The notes under the pieces: generated by a model | The model's database searches: none | The model's input: the letters and a program-made list of their open reading frames with translations, nothing else | Told to the model about the DNA's origin: nothing | Shown here: positions 1 through 11,894 of the stretch, piece after piece | How the letters are laid out: each line of letters begins with the position of its first letter | How positions within the stretch are numbered: position 1 is the first letter of the stretch | Program-made: the position numbers and the translations under genes | Source: Pleodorina starrii | Taxonomy: Eukaryota > Chlorophyta > Chlorophyceae > Chlamydomonadales > Volvocaceae | Direction: 5' to 3' | DNA: 64,000 nt | Assembly (NCBI GenBank): GCA_030267565.1 | Contig: BRXU01000005.1 | Coordinates: 3,413,501-3,477,500 of the forward strand

Positions 1-1288
1 AGCAGCGCCGGCGGCCACTCCAGCCGCATCAGCCCCCGCTGCGCCGCCGCGGCGAAGCGCACCGCGTCGCGCGGCGTCGCGAAAGCGCACAGCATAAACC
101 AAGACTCCCCCGCAAGCGAACCCAGCGCCAGCGCGCCCTCCGCCGTCAGCGGCGCCGCCGACAGCGCCGCCGTCGCCGCCGCGGCGGCGGCGCCGGCGCC
201 GTCGTCGTCACCGCCGCCGCCGCCGCCGGCGGCGCGCCGTGAGAAGCTCCGCGGGGCCCCGAGCTTGGCGGCGGCGGCGGCGGCGGTGGCGGCGTTGGCG
301 GCGGCGGCGGCGAGGGAGCGCATGCTGGCGGCGGCGGCGGCGGTGGCGGCGATAGACATGCTAGGGTCTGAGGCCAGGTCGAGGACGTCCTCGGGCGTGG
401 CGGCGGGCACGGCCTCGTAGCCCTTGTACTGCCGGAGCAGTTTGCGCATGAGGGAGAGGTACTGAGCGAGTGCACTGTGGGGGAACGGGGGCGGGGGGGT
501 GGGCGTGGTGTGTGTGGGGGGGGGGCGGGGAGGACGGGGTAAGGAAAATGAGAGACCGTAGCGATGAGGTGTGGGGTGGGGGTGGGGGTGGGGGGGGGGG
601 TGTGGGGTGGGGGGGGTGTGGGGTGGGGGGGGTGTGGGGTGGGGTGGGGTGGAGGGGTGGGGCGTGGTGGTGAGGCGGGGCGGTGATGATAGCGGTGGTG
701 GTGACAGTGAATGTCTGTGTGAAAGGGGGGGCTTAGGAGGTGAGGGGTGGGGGTAAGGGGGGCGGGGATTTGCAGGAAAGGAGGAGAGGAGGGTCCGATC
801 AGGCAAGCTGCGAGTCTTCGAATGATGAAAACAGTGAAAACTCCCTGAACCACGTCGAAGGCTAAGTGCTTGATTGGGATTGGAAAGTGTGAAGTGTGCG
901 GTAATACCGTAATAGGTGTGCAGGCAGCATTCCGCCAGCTCCCCCCACCCACCGCGCCTGCCACCCTCCCTCCCCCCCACACAAAGAAACAAAGGCCTGT
1001 TCGCCAACGCCGCAGCCGTTCTGTCATATCGCTCGATTTTTCTTGGGCGTCCACTTGGTATCTCATTACCCTCCGCACCCCCCCCTATCACACACACACG
1101 CACACATACACACACGCACACATACACACACGCACACATACACACACACCCCAAGAGCACCCCCTCACCGCGCAAGCAGCGGTTGCGGCAGCTCCCTCAT
1201 GAGAGCGGGCAGGTCGGGCAGGGTGGCGACCAGCAGTGTGGTTTCGGGGCGGGGCTTGGGGGGCAGGGGGGAGCCAAGCAGGCCGCGA
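1..1288 (-). other. Class III cyclase catalytic domain, divergent metal-binding residues (partial)
   Basis: Exons 1169-1288 and 1-474. ETTLLVATLPDLPALMREL aligns with the usual algal cyclase opening 'TTLVVTDIQ-ST-LWE', and RKLLRQYKGYE, ESWFMLCAFATPRDAV and RLEWPPALL align with the following '-GYE', 'GDSFM-AF--P-DAV' and 'EWP--LL' blocks. At the position of the first metal-binding Asp the sequence reads ATL, and GDSF is replaced by GESWF. About 80 Ala/Gly/Asp-rich residues are inserted between GYE and GESWF. The domain may therefore be catalytically weak or dead, or act only as a partner; this is inference. The remaining catalytic motifs lie outside the window. Confidence 0.7.
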
Positions 1289-4200
1289 CTGGGGTGGGGG
1301 GGGGAGGGAGGGGGGGAAGGGGGGGAGGGGAGGGGGTTATATTGAGCCAGGAGTCGCTTTGGGGGTCTGTCGAATGAAAACATGACCCGACCTTACTCGG
1401 GGGGTTATCCAGGCCGGAGCCCGTGGGGGGGGAGGGGCGGGGGGGTTACTTGGATCATTTCCGGGACTGGGTTTGGAAGCGGGGTGGGTGCTTGGGAAGA
1501 GGACCGCCCTCCCCCCTCTCCCGCTCACTGTCTCCTCTCCCCACCCCACCCACGCTGCTGCAGTATCTTATCTATCATCCTTACCCCCTTTCCTCCCTCT
1601 CCACCCCCTCCTCCCTCCTCCCCCCGCCTTACCCATGCGCCCGGCACCACAGCCAGTACCCCGCCCCCGCCAGCAGCACCAGCAGCGCCCCCGCCCCCAC
1701 CCCCACCGGCAGGTAGACCTGCAGACCCCGGTTGAGGGAGCAGCAGCGGCCGGGAGGGGGGCCGGGGGCGGCATCTGGGGGAGGCCGGGGGGCCGAGGCG
1801 GAGGTGTAGCCCAGAGCTGCTCGGTAGGCGGACTGAATCTGCGCGGGGGGGGGGGGGGGCGGGGGGGGGGGGGGGGGGGGGGTGGGCGGGGGGAGGCGGG
1901 GGGCGGGTGTGTGTATGTGAGGGGAGTGGAGCGGGAGTGGGAGGGGGAGAGGGAGGGGGAGAGGGAGGGGGAAACGTAAACCCCACCCCGCCCCCACCCC
2001 TCCCTCCGGGCCTTTCCGTGAGTTGAACAAGATGAAAGGGCGACGGCCGTCGCAGCCCTCCCCCCTCCCCTCCCTCCGCCCCTCCCTCCCCTTCCCCATT
2101 ACCCCCAACCAGACCACGGAACCCACAGGAAGCGATGATGACCCGACAGAGGGGGGGCGGGGGGGGGGGGGCGCTGACTGACAGCAGCAGCAAGCCAGCA
2201 ACCGCGCGGGTGTGAGCCAAAGCCGGCCCGGCCCGGCAAGGAAGAGCAGAGTAGAGCAGAGGAGAGGAGCGGAAGAACCCATCTTCACCTCCCCCCCTCG
2301 CTTACCCGGGAAGCTTCCGGTTACCCCTTGCCTCCCTCTTCCCACCCCCCCACTTGCGCTCCCCCTTGCGCTTCCCCCCCGGTCTTCCCCCCTTCTCACG
2401 ATGCTCAGGTTTTCCTTGGCCTTGGCGGTATTGGCCAGCACGGCCGCGAACTGCTCCGTCACATTGGTCACAATGGACTCCAGGGAGGCAGATGTCAGCA
2501 GCGCGGCGGCGGCGTCGGACAGGATGCGCCTGAAGGGGCGGGAGGGGGGCGGGGCGGGGCAGGGAGGCAGAAGGGGGGAGGCGGGCAGAGGGGGGCAGGA
2601 GGGGGGTGGTGTAATGAAGGGGAGACCGCAGCGGAGGGTTGTTTGAGGGGGGGCAAGGGGGCGGGAGGGGGTGTGTGTTCAAGACAGGGAGATGCGCTGT
2701 TGGAGCTGGTTGAAGCAACCAGGCACCAAGAACACCGGATCGGGGGAGGGGAGGGGGGGGTATCCACGTATAGGCCGGGGCACGTGAGCGGGGGAGGGGA
2801 GGGGTGAGTAAATAGGATGAAGCCGCAACGGTAGGACGGAGGCGACGCCAGGAGGGGAGGGGAGGGGGGGTGCGGAAGTAGGTACGATCTCGATCTCCGT
2901 CCCTTCGCCGCTGCATCCTTTTTCTTCTTATTACCCCTCCGGTTCCCCCCTCCCCCTTTCCCCGTCCCCTCTCCCCCTCCCCCACCCTCCCCCCCTCCAC
3001 CCCCCCTCCTGCCTGTACATGAAGGAGTTGAGTATGCGTATGTCCAGAGCCACGTTGGGGTTGCGGATGGAGTCGGTCCAGGCGGTCAGGAAGGCGCGGG
3101 TGTCGTCCGGGTGGTAGCCACGATCAAGCCACCTGCGGCCGGGCAGGGGCGGGCAGGGGCGGGCAGGCAGGCAGAGAGGCAGAGAGGCAGGTGAGGAAGA
3201 AGGTGGCGCCACCGCAGCGAACAAGATACGGAGACGGCGGAGGAGAGGGAGGGAGGGGCACGGAGGGGCGGGGTGTGCGTGTAGTCTGTGTGGGGGGATG
3301 GGTGGGTGTGTGTGGGGAGGTGGGGGGGGTGTAGAGAAAGCAGTCCGGATGGCGGTGGGCAGGCTGACTGCGCTGGACGTGGTAAGGGTGGTCTAGGCCG
3401 GTCGGTGGAGTTAGGGACCCCCCCGGGGGAGTTGAATGGAGGCGGGAGGCCTCACCCCGCCCCCGCCCGTGCCCCCCCTCCCGAAGCCTGGATTCTATTC
3501 CTGGGCTCTATAATCCATGGCACGTCTCCGCCCGCCGCCACATCCGTCACAGCCTGCCAGCTCAGCTCAGCTTTCTCCGCCCCGCCCCACCCCACCCCAG
3601 CCCTCGCCCCTCGCAGCCCGCCCCGGCCCCCCCCCCGCCAGCCAGCCACCTCTTGAAGTTGGGTCCGTCGGGGGCTACATCCACGTGGGAGAGCCGGAAG
3701 GGCCCCAGCGGGTTGGTGGGGTCCAGCAGGAACTGTGTAGCAGGGGGGGGGGAGGAGGGAGGGAGGGGAGGGGGGTCGAGCAGGGCACACAACCCGCAGG
3801 GGGTTCACTTTGGCCGGTTGCTGCTGCACCACCAGCACCCCATCCCCACATTGCACCCTCACCCCCTCCCCTCCTTCTTCCCCCCTGCGCCCCCCCACCC
3901 CCCACCCCCCACCCCCTCTACACACACACACACACCGCTCGCTGACGCCGCCACCGTCCCTCCCTCTGCCGCGGTACCTTCTTCATACTGGCCCCCCTCA
4001 AAAGACGCCCCCAAGAAGCCCTCCCCACCCCCCCACCCGCCCCCCCACCCCTACCTCCCAGCTGAGTGCCTGCCCCGCCAGGTTCGCAAAGAAGGTGTAC
4101 ACGGCCGCCTGGTAGCCGGGCTCAAGACCCTTGCGTGCCGCGCCTGAGGACCGAACGTGTGTCGCGGTGGGGGTAGGGTGGGATGGGGTGGGGTGGGGGA

Positions 4201-7200
4201 GGTAAGCAAAAAGATGCCGCAGCGAAGGGATACCGTACCATGGGGGAGGGGGGAGGGGGGGAGGGAGGGAGGGAGGTAAGGGGCGGCAGTCCAAAGGCGC
4301 AAGCTGTGAGGGGCTGCTGGCAGACGTCGCAATATGAGCAGCATGGAAGGACAGCATTTACGCACATCCTCATTCCCTCACGTCCTCACTCACCCGCAAA
4401 CCCGCCGAATCCAAAGTGCGGCGCGCGGTTGACCAGCACCCTCCGCCCCCCCGCCGCCAGGCTGCTCTCATTGGCGGCGAAGGGGCATGTGGCGGGGGTG
4501 CAGGGCAGCAGCTCGCCGCTGGGGCGGTGCAGCACGTGGGTGGTGCCGGGCAGCTGGGACACGCCCACGCGGCCCCGCATGTGGGGGGCGTACTGCTCTA
4601 TGGCCTGAAGGGGAGTGGGTGGGTGGGTGTGTGGGTGTGTAGGTGTGTGGGTGTGGGTGTGGGTGTGGGGGAGGGCGGGGGGTATCCACGGACAGGCCGG
4701 AGCCCGGGAACGTTAGGAATAGGTGCCTAGGTGAGAGGGGGATCTTCTTGTCTGAAAAGAAAAGCGAGGTGGTGAGTCCAAGCAAGGCGGCTGTGGCATT
4801 GCAACAAACTGAGCGGTTGTAGCAGTTGTTGCTGTTGCTGCTGGGCGGGGAGGGGGGCGCGGGGGGAGGGAGGGAGGGAGGTGTGTGGCACTGGAGGGCG
4901 GGGGGGGGTGTCACGGGGCGGTGGAGTGGAGGCGACGTTGGGGCGGGTGGGTGGGGGGACGGTGGGCCTGACTTGAATGCCACTGCATACACACACAAAC
5001 TCGACAGATATACCGATAGACACACACACACAATCTCACACACACAGATGCCCACCCCACCCCCCCCGCACCCCCACCTTGAACTGTTCGCTCCACTTGA
5101 TTGTGAATGCGCACTGCCCATATAGCCAGTTCATGTGGACCAGCTCGCAGCCCAGGCGGGGAGGGACCAGCTTCTGCGAGGGGCAGCAGGAGGGGGTGGG
5201 GGGGTGGGGGGTGTGTGATTAGGGCGGGTGGGTGAGGGTGAGGAGGGCGTGGAGACGGGGAATGCTTGAAGGAGACATGTAAATGGGAGCCCCAGGAGAG
5301 GGTCGGAGGAGGGCAGGGGTGAGGGCAGGAGAAGGGCAAGAGGAGGGCAGGGTTGAAGGCAGGAGAAGGGCAGCGTGCAAAAATCGAGCACATGAGGAGG
5401 AGGAGGAGGAAAGAGGAACAGGTCTTCCCCGGGCCGTTGTGACACCCGCCCAGCGGACAGGCGGAGAGGGCGTGGCCCGGGGCAGGCAGCACGGGGGCAG
5501 CACGCGCGGGCCGCGGCCGCCGTCCTCCCTTCCACCCCCCACCCCCCCCCCACACCCCATTCCTACGTTTGCCAGCTTGTCAGCTTCATGCTCATGCCTA
5601 TGCCCAAACCCTAAAACCCTCCTATCATAATCTCACGCCCGGCCCCCCCTTCCCGCCCCCTCCCCCTCCCTCCCTCCCCCCAACCCCCCACCTGCAGCTC
5701 CCGCAGCAGCTCCAGCCCCCGCATCATGGCACTGCTGTTGAGCAGCAGGGTCATGTCGGTCGGGTCGAACATCCAGCCCTGGGCGGTGCCCTGCACAGGG
5801 GCAGCACAGCGCAGCACAGCACAGGGGCAGCACAGGGGCAGCACAGGACAGGGCGGGGGGGGAGGGGGTTGAAGAGTGTAATGCAAGAATGAGAAACCGG
5901 GAATCCTGCGGACGGACGTTGTAGCCCGAAACGCGGCTGGAACCATCGCGGGCGGGAGGGTGGGGGGAGGGATGGGGCGGAAGCTGGGGCCATGAATGGA
6001 TTGCAAGCCTGAAGCACGCGGCTCGGGGTGGGCTGGGCTGAGCTTGGCTGGGTTCGGGGTGAGGTGGGGTTGGTCAGGGGGTGGGTGGAGAGTAATGAAG
6101 GCGAGACCGCAGCGGTGGACCGGAAGCGACCCAGGAGCAGGGTGGGGTGGGGCGGGGTGGGGTGGGGCGGGGTGGGTGGGGCCTGCGCCGGTGCCGGGCA
6201 GGTCGGCCCGCTGGAGGGGATTGGGGGGCTGCTGCTGCTGCAGTTGCTGAGGTGGAGGCCGGTGTGTATGGGCGTGGAGAGTGAAATCCGTGCAGTTTGT
6301 GTGCGTGTGTGTGTTTGCGGCGGGGGGGACGGGCACGGGGACGGGCGCGCGAAGTGGGGTGCCGCGCCAGGTTGAAAAACACCCAGGCGGCCACGGAGGG
6401 GGAGGTCCCGCCCGGGCCCCAATCCGGATCCAGATCTAAAACCCTCCTCTGCTCTCGCCCCTCCTGCCCTCTCCCCCCAGGACTGTCCTCCGTCGACCCG
6501 CCCGCCAAAGCCGTCTCCGTTCCTTCGCTGCGGTATCTTTTCCCCTACCCCTCCGCCCCCCAGCACCTCCCATCACACCCCCACCATGGACTGTATGAAT
6601 GGCGCCACCACTTGCACAAGCAGCACCGGAGCCTCCAAGCACTCCTCCATCTGCCTGCGGGGGTGTGGGTGGGTGTGCGTGTGTGGGGAGAAGGGAGGGG
6701 TGTGAGAGAGGGGGGTTTGAAGAGTGTGATGCAAAAGAGAAGGGGTTGGGAGGAGGGGTAGAGTATGACATTCCCGAAGAGGAAGGAGCGAAGGAGCGGA
6801 GGAGAGACAGAGGCAGCGACAGGGCGACACTGGGCGCGTCACATTCACCTCGCCTCGTCTCACCTCCCGCCACCACGTTTCGCCTCGTTCCATTTCGTCT
6901 TCCCTTCCCTGCTTCTCCCTCCTCTGTTTCCGCTTCACACCCCCTACCCCACCCCCACTCCTCCCTCCCTCCCCACCCCTCCCGCCCCCTCCCTACGAGC
7001 CCCCCCCCACCCGACCCCACCAGCATATTGCATAGTCCCCCTGTCCGTCTCCGTTGATGTCGGTGCCGTTGATCTGTCGGGCCATCAGCAGCAGATCGTC
7101 CCACGTGGCGGGGGCGGTCCAATTGTACTGAGCCAACACATCCTGGGGGTGAGGGGGTGGGGGAAGAGGGGGGTATCCACGTGTAGGCCGGAGGGGGGGG

Positions 7201-10200
7201 GGGGGTTGGGGAGAGAGGAGAGGGTGGGTGGGCAGGTGAGGGGTGCGGGGTTGGGGTTGGGGTTGGGCCGGGGTTGGGGAGGTAGTGGGTGGGCAGGGTG
7301 GGTGGGGGACGGAGCACGCCAACACCCGCCGGGCGAATACCAGCCTGCCGGTACCCCTACTCGGTCGGTACATCTACCTGGCATACGCACCCACCCACCC
7401 ACGCTTGCACCCACGCACGCACGCACCCACGCACGCGCCCGCCCACGCATCCACTCAGCACCAGCCGCCGCAGCCCGGAACCCCTGGCGGCGTGAGCGCG
7501 CCGCCTTGCACGTACACAGCGTCCTGGTACGGCCTTCCGTACCAGCCGTACCTTTCGGTAGTACAGCACGCTGACTTGGCCGGAGAAGGGTACGGCAATC
7601 AGGTGGCCGTCGTAGATGGTGGATACCTGGAGGGGCGGGGGGCGATGGGGGAAGAGGGAGCGATGGGGTGGAAGACGTATGTGTGTGGGTATGTGTGTAT
7701 CGGGCGTGTGTGGGTGTGCGGGATTGGGGGGAGGGGCGGGGTGCAAGCCAGTCAGCAGGTGTGTGTGTGGGGTTATCCACGTATAGGCCGGAGCCCGGCC
7801 GTATGGTATGGGGGGGGGCTGAGGCAGGGGCCAGGTCGACCTATTCCCACCGTCCGCACCGCCCTCGAACGCACGCACCCTCCCTACCCCCGCACACGCA
7901 TCCACACACCCACACACACGTTGTTGTTCTTCGTCCTTCTTGTCAACATCGCTGGGTGGGATTGGGTTACCTGCCGGGTTGGGCACCTGCCGCACAGTTT
8001 TGCCACCTGCCATGCGCCACACTGCCCTCTCCCAAGGAACAAACCTCCCCTTTGCCCTCCTGCTCTGTGGCCCCACGGGAATAACCCATACACACACGCA
8101 CACACACATACACGAAACGCACACTCGACAGCCCCCTCTACCCCACCCCACCCCCGCACGCATCCACACGCCCCGCCTCCCTTTCCCCCCGCCCCCCTTA
8201 CCCCCGCCTCCCTTTTCCCCCGCCACCCTTACCCCAGCCCCCCCCACCGGGTCCGTTTGCTAACGCCGTCTCCGTCTCCGCTGCGGTATCTTCTTCTTAC
8301 CCTTCTTCTTACCCCCCCCCCGACGCACGCACCCACACGCTCCCCCCCGCCCCTCCAGGCCCCCCGACCTGTCTGAAGAACGGCAGCACGTCCGCCCAGT
8401 CTATGTGGTTGTCGCCCATCACAAACTGCTCCAGGGGAGCCCACACATCCATGTCGGCCAGGTCCACCACCGCGGAGGGGTCGATGGTGAAGCCGTCCAG
8501 GGTGGGGCCGCCGGGGGAGCGCCAGTTGGACAAAACCGTGGCGGTGAGCTGAGGGGGAGGAGGGGGAAGAGGGGGCGGATGGGGTGGAAGGGAAGGGGGG
8601 GACAGGGAGTGATATCTGATATGCTCTTTTACATAACAATGAGGAGAGGGGGTAATCCAAAGATAGGCCGGAGCCCGTGAGTGAGCGAGTGAGTGAGGTG
8701 GGAGGTGTAAGGACTAAACAGAGAACAGCAGTAAGCAGGAGCAGAGCAGTCCGCCGACTGGCTCACTTGCCGACTCGCCAGGAGAGGCAGCGTTGTGACA
8801 TCGAGGACTGGGTTTAGGGCCCCCGGGTGTGTGTGTGTGTGGAGAGGGAGGGAGGGAGGGGGTAAACGTATCGGCACAGGTGCCCCTAGGGGATTGAGGA
8901 GGTGACCCCGCACACCGCTACCCCGCACCGACCCACCGACCCACCCACGCCCCATCCCCACCAAACCGTGCCCACCAGGGGCCCTCCACATCCCTCACAC
9001 CGCACACCGTGCTCCCACCATCCCACACCCCGCCCCGGATGGCCCCCCCCTTCCCTCCCTCCCTAACCCACACCCTCCGTACCACGTCCCCGCGTCCCCA
9101 CCCAATCCCCTTGCGCTGCGGCTCCGTCTTTACTATCCATGAATTCACATGACCTCTTTCCTCCCCTCTCCCGCCCCTCCCCCACGCTTCCGGTCTGTCC
9201 CGCATCGCCCTCCCCCTCCCCTCGATTACCCCTCTCCCTTCCCCTCCATCTCCGCTGCGGTATCTTCTTTTTGCCCCTCCCCTCGATTCCCCCTCCCCTC
9301 CCCCTCCCCTCCCCTCCCCTCCCCTCCCCTCGATTCCCCCTTCCCTCCCCTCGATTCCCCCTCCCCTCCCCTCCCCTCGATTCCCCCTCCCCTCCCCTCG
9401 ATTCCCCCTCCCCCTCCTCCACCCCACCATTACCCCACCCCCACCCACATCCAAGATGCCGGCGAAGCTGAGGTTGGTTTGAAATCCCAACTGCTCCAGA
9501 ACCAGTCTCTGCAGCAGAGAGGCTCCCCGCTCGGCCGCCTGCTCCATCACCATGATATTGACCGGCTGCAAGCAGGGAGGGGGGTGGGGGTGGGGTTTGA
9601 AGAGTGAATTTGCACAATGAAACAAGAAGCCCTGCGGACGTTGTAGTCTGAAGGTGGGGGTGGGGGTAAGGTTAGGGGGATTATACCGCAGCGGAGGGGC
9701 GGAGACGGCGTCGGGCGAGGAAGGCGGGCGGGGGGGAGGGGGAAGGGCGGAAGGAAGGTGGAGGGGGGGGCGCACACGCATGGCGCCGGAAACAGCGGGA
9801 GGGTGGAGCGGGGGAAAGGGAGCGGGGGGAAGGGGCGGCTGGACCAAACACCGTTCAGCACGGTCATCCCCTCAGCGCGCGCGCCTCCAGGCCCGAGCCT
9901 TTCTCTCTTCCCTTTCCCCCTAACCACACACACCACCACCACCACCACCACCACCACCGCTATCACCACAGCTATCACCACCTCTGCCCGCCGCTCCGCT
10001 CAGTCCTCGGCCTACATACATCTACACACACACACACGCACCGGAACCCCTGACCCAGGCGTCCGGCCTGGCCGGGCCCCCCTTCCCTCTTCAACCCGTT
10101 AAAGCATCTCCCCCTTCTCTTCCATGAGACGAGGCGCGCCGTGATCGGTCGTCCGCCCGGCCGCCTTAACGGCCCCTCCTTCCCTCCCTTACTTACCCAC

Positions 10201-11894
10201 CCCAACGGCCCTCAGTCACTCACCCTCCCTCCCTCCCTCCCTCCCTCCCTCTGAGTCCGTTCCCATCGTCGCCTGGGTTACTTGGCTGCTGCTCTTCTGG
10301 CTTATCCCTCCACCAGCACCAGCACCACCACCAGCACACCCCCTCCCCCACTGCTGCAACCACTGCACCAATCTCGCATTGCATCCCCCACTCTCCCCCT
10401 TCCCCCCTCCCCCCCCTCCCTCCCCACTCACTCACCCGCAGCGGCTCCGCCTGTATGCCCAGGCACTGCCCCAGGAAGTCGCCCACCAGCCCCTCCACCT
10501 GGTCCCGGAGCGCCGAGCTGGCGTTCACCTGGGCCCTGCGCAGCGGCAGTGGTAACAGCAACAGCAGCGACAGCGGGCGGAGCAGCGGCAGCCGGGTCAG
10601 GTTCAGTACGTCGCCACGTCCGTGGCCAGTGGCGGTGGGCGCCAGTACCGTACGCCCCAACCAGGTCGCCAGCCCGCCACGACCGACGGGGGCGGCAGCC
10701 GGCCCGGCTACCGCAGTCGGCGCTCGGCGCTCACATGCGGGCATGTGTGTGTGGGGGGGGGTGGGGGTGGAGGTAAAGAACCCGGGCGGGCCCCGAGGTG
10801 ACCCGCAGGCCCCGCAGGAGCACCCCCGGGAGTATGAAACAGTCCGAAAGTGGGCAGAGGCAGGAAGGCGGGGAGGTAGGTAGGCAGGGCGGGAGGAAAG
10901 GGGGGGCTGGGGGGCTGGGGGCATGCCTCGGGCGGCCGCCGCCATGGGCGTGTCAAATGTTCAGCCGGGTGGGTGCACCGACCCGCGGGTCGGTGCGGGG
11001 AGCGGGAGTGGGCGCCCCCTATCCCCCCCTTTCGCTGCGGGTATATCTCGGCATCGGCCCCATCGTCTTCCCAGAGGGGGATTGTGCCCAGCCCAGCCCA
11101 GCCCAGGCCCGTCGTCGCGCCGTGCCGTGGCGCAGTGTTTGGTGGCGGCGCCCACCCTGGAGCCCCCACCCGCGCCCGCGTTCCCACCACCCTGCCCGGC
11201 TCTGTCTGGACTACTACAGGTGACAGGAGGCGAGGCGAGTCGGGGCGAGGCCGCCATGGTGGCTCGGTTAGGCAGGAGCCGGAGCCGCGCACGGCATGGG
11301 TCGGCTGTCGGATGGGATACGGACAGACTGGCGCCTCACCCCCGTCCCGTGCTTGGGCCGTGCCCTCCGCACCCCCCCTGCACACACACGCACACTGGAT
11401 CCGGTGCTGCGCGGTAGCATTGCAGGGAGGCGGCACGCGGCAGGGAAGGTGGCTGGGAGGAGGAGGGGGAGGAGGGGGAGGAAGGCACGGAGGCTCACGG
11501 ACGTGCACCCGGCTGGGGGACGCAGCATGTGGTGACGCGGCAGCTGTCGGGCGTGGGGACGGGAGGCGCAGGTGCGGCGTGTGGCTTGAGCCGCGTGCAG
11601 CCAGAGCCCGAGGGCGAGCTCCGTCGCACCGGCCGAGGGAGGTACACGGACACGGCCACAGGCCTCGCCATCGCACTCCAACCGCGGCGCGTCACCCAAC
11701 CAGAGCAGGGAGACGGGGTGTAACCCCATCAGGCTGCCCCGCCCTGAGTGATTGCAGCGGCCTTACCCCGGCACGGCCAGCAGGTCCCTGACGAGCGACG
11801 CCGCGCACAAGCTCCCAATCGTGCCGTTGGTATCACATGACGGCTCCGCGGAGGCAAGTCGCAGGAGCAGCAGCGCTAGGACAAAGTACGCCAT
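1..11894 (-). CDS. Receptor-type class III nucleotidyl cyclase with periplasmic-binding-protein ectodomain (3' partial)
   Basis: Seventeen exons join with consistent phase: 11767-11894, 10436-10535, 9449-9565, 8369-8548, 7552-7626, 7021-7142, 6585-6654, 5692-5790, 5078-5173, 4394-4604, 4055-4143, 3650-3732, 3013 (or 3001)-3132, 2400-2529, 1633-1838, 1169-1288 and 1-474, which runs off the left edge. At least about 806 residues are encoded: signal peptide, solute-binding ectodomain, one membrane helix near residues 581-605, then a cyclase domain. Such a protein would sense an extracellular ligand and make, or regulate the making of, cAMP or cGMP; that is inference from the domains. Start: ATG at 11894 opens a clear signal peptide (MAYFVLALLLLRLASA). 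The first intron (10536-11766) is long and could hide another exon. The third residue block of the cyclase signature is altered (see the domain entry). The gene lies in tandem downstream of the FAD oxidase. Confidence 0.85.
1088..1149 (+). repeat. CA-rich microsatellite in cyclase intron
   Basis: CACACACGCACACATACACA and similar units, between the two cyclase-domain exons. Confidence 0.8.
1633..1838 (-). other. Transmembrane exon of the receptor cyclase
   Basis: This exon begins IQSAYRAALG, passes through a Pro-rich juxtamembrane stretch, and then encodes a hydrophobic helix (VYLPVGVGAGALLVLLAGAG plus YWLWC) ending in the basic RAH. It separates the binding ectodomain from the cyclase domain and predicts type I topology. 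Acceptor precedes 1838; donor is GTAAGG after 1633, phase 2, matching the next exon. Confidence 0.8.
2610..2850. repeat. Modules M3, M2, M3 in cyclase intron 13
   Basis: M3 on the minus strand at 2610-2640 (GACCGCAGCGG), M2 on the plus strand at 2761-2790 (TATCCACGTATAGGCCGGGG), M3 on the minus strand at 2811-2850 (GCCGCAACGG...GACGGAGGCGACGCC). Confidence 0.7.
4682..4760 (+). repeat. Module M2 with following TGTCTGAAAAGAAAAGCGAGG segment
   Basis: TATCCACGGACAGGCCGGAG in a cyclase intron, followed about 50 bases later by a segment also seen after M2 at 47455-47530. This shows the two belong to one longer element. Confidence 0.7.
5868..5931 (+). repeat. Module M4 with GCGGACGTTGTAG tail in cyclase intron
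   Basis: TTGAAGAGTGTAATGCAAGA followed by CCTGCGGACGGACGTTGTAG. The same pair is found at 9595-9654 and 16281-16340. Confidence 0.75.
7771..8302 (+). repeat. Modules M2 and M3 in cyclase intron
   Basis: M2 at 7771-7800 (GGTTATCCACGTATAGGCCG) and M3 at 8251-8302 (TTTGCTAACGCCGTCTCCGT then CTGCGGTATCTTCTTCTTAC). Another, shorter M2 is at 7173-7192. Confidence 0.75.
8604..8690 (+). repeat. Modules M1 and M2 side by side in cyclase intron
   Basis: M1 at 8604-8644 (ATGCTCTTTTACATAACAAT) and M2 at 8651-8690 (ATAGGCCGGAGCCCGTGAGT). Same order as at 47369-47507, but with almost no spacer. Confidence 0.8.
9222..9417 (+). repeat. Minisatellite of CTCGATTCCCCCTCCCCTCC-type units
   Basis: About eight imperfect units with CTCCCCTCGATTCCCC as core, in the cyclase intron before exon 8369-8548; one M3 copy (9245-9277) is embedded in it. 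Confidence 0.8.
9595..9710. repeat. Modules M4 (plus) and M3 (minus) in cyclase intron
   Basis: M4 at 9595-9654 (AGAGTGAATTTGCACAATGA, then CCTGCGGACGTTGTAGTCTG) and M3 on the minus strand at 9679-9710 (ATACCGCAGCGG...GGAGACGGCG). Confidence 0.75.

Larger units (their letters stand above)
2400..11894 (-). other. Ectodomain exons: signal peptide plus ABC-type extracellular solute-binding (SBP) domain
   Basis: The first 14 exons encode about 540 residues after the start. The most diagnostic stretch is in exons 5-6: VPFSGQVSVLYYRKDVL, followed by ATWDDLLLMARQING and the D-rich NGDGQGDY. This is the pattern of bacterial sugar-type extracellular solute-binding proteins, where a 'VLYYRKDL' segment precedes a 'TWDEL' helix. 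Exon 12-13 sequence (FLLDPTNPLGPFR, WLDRGYHPDDTRAF) fits the C-terminal lobe. N-glycosylation sequons such as NWT, NGT, NSS and NES agree with an extracellular position. The ligand cannot be read from the sequence. Family assignment is from pattern recognition only. Confidence 0.7.

Noticed and set aside
146..1078. 310-codon minus-strand open frame covering the left end
   Set aside because: It translates the cyclase exon in the wrong frame (Arg/Pro-rich). The frame with GYE, ESWF and EWPPALL is the one in phase with upstream exons.
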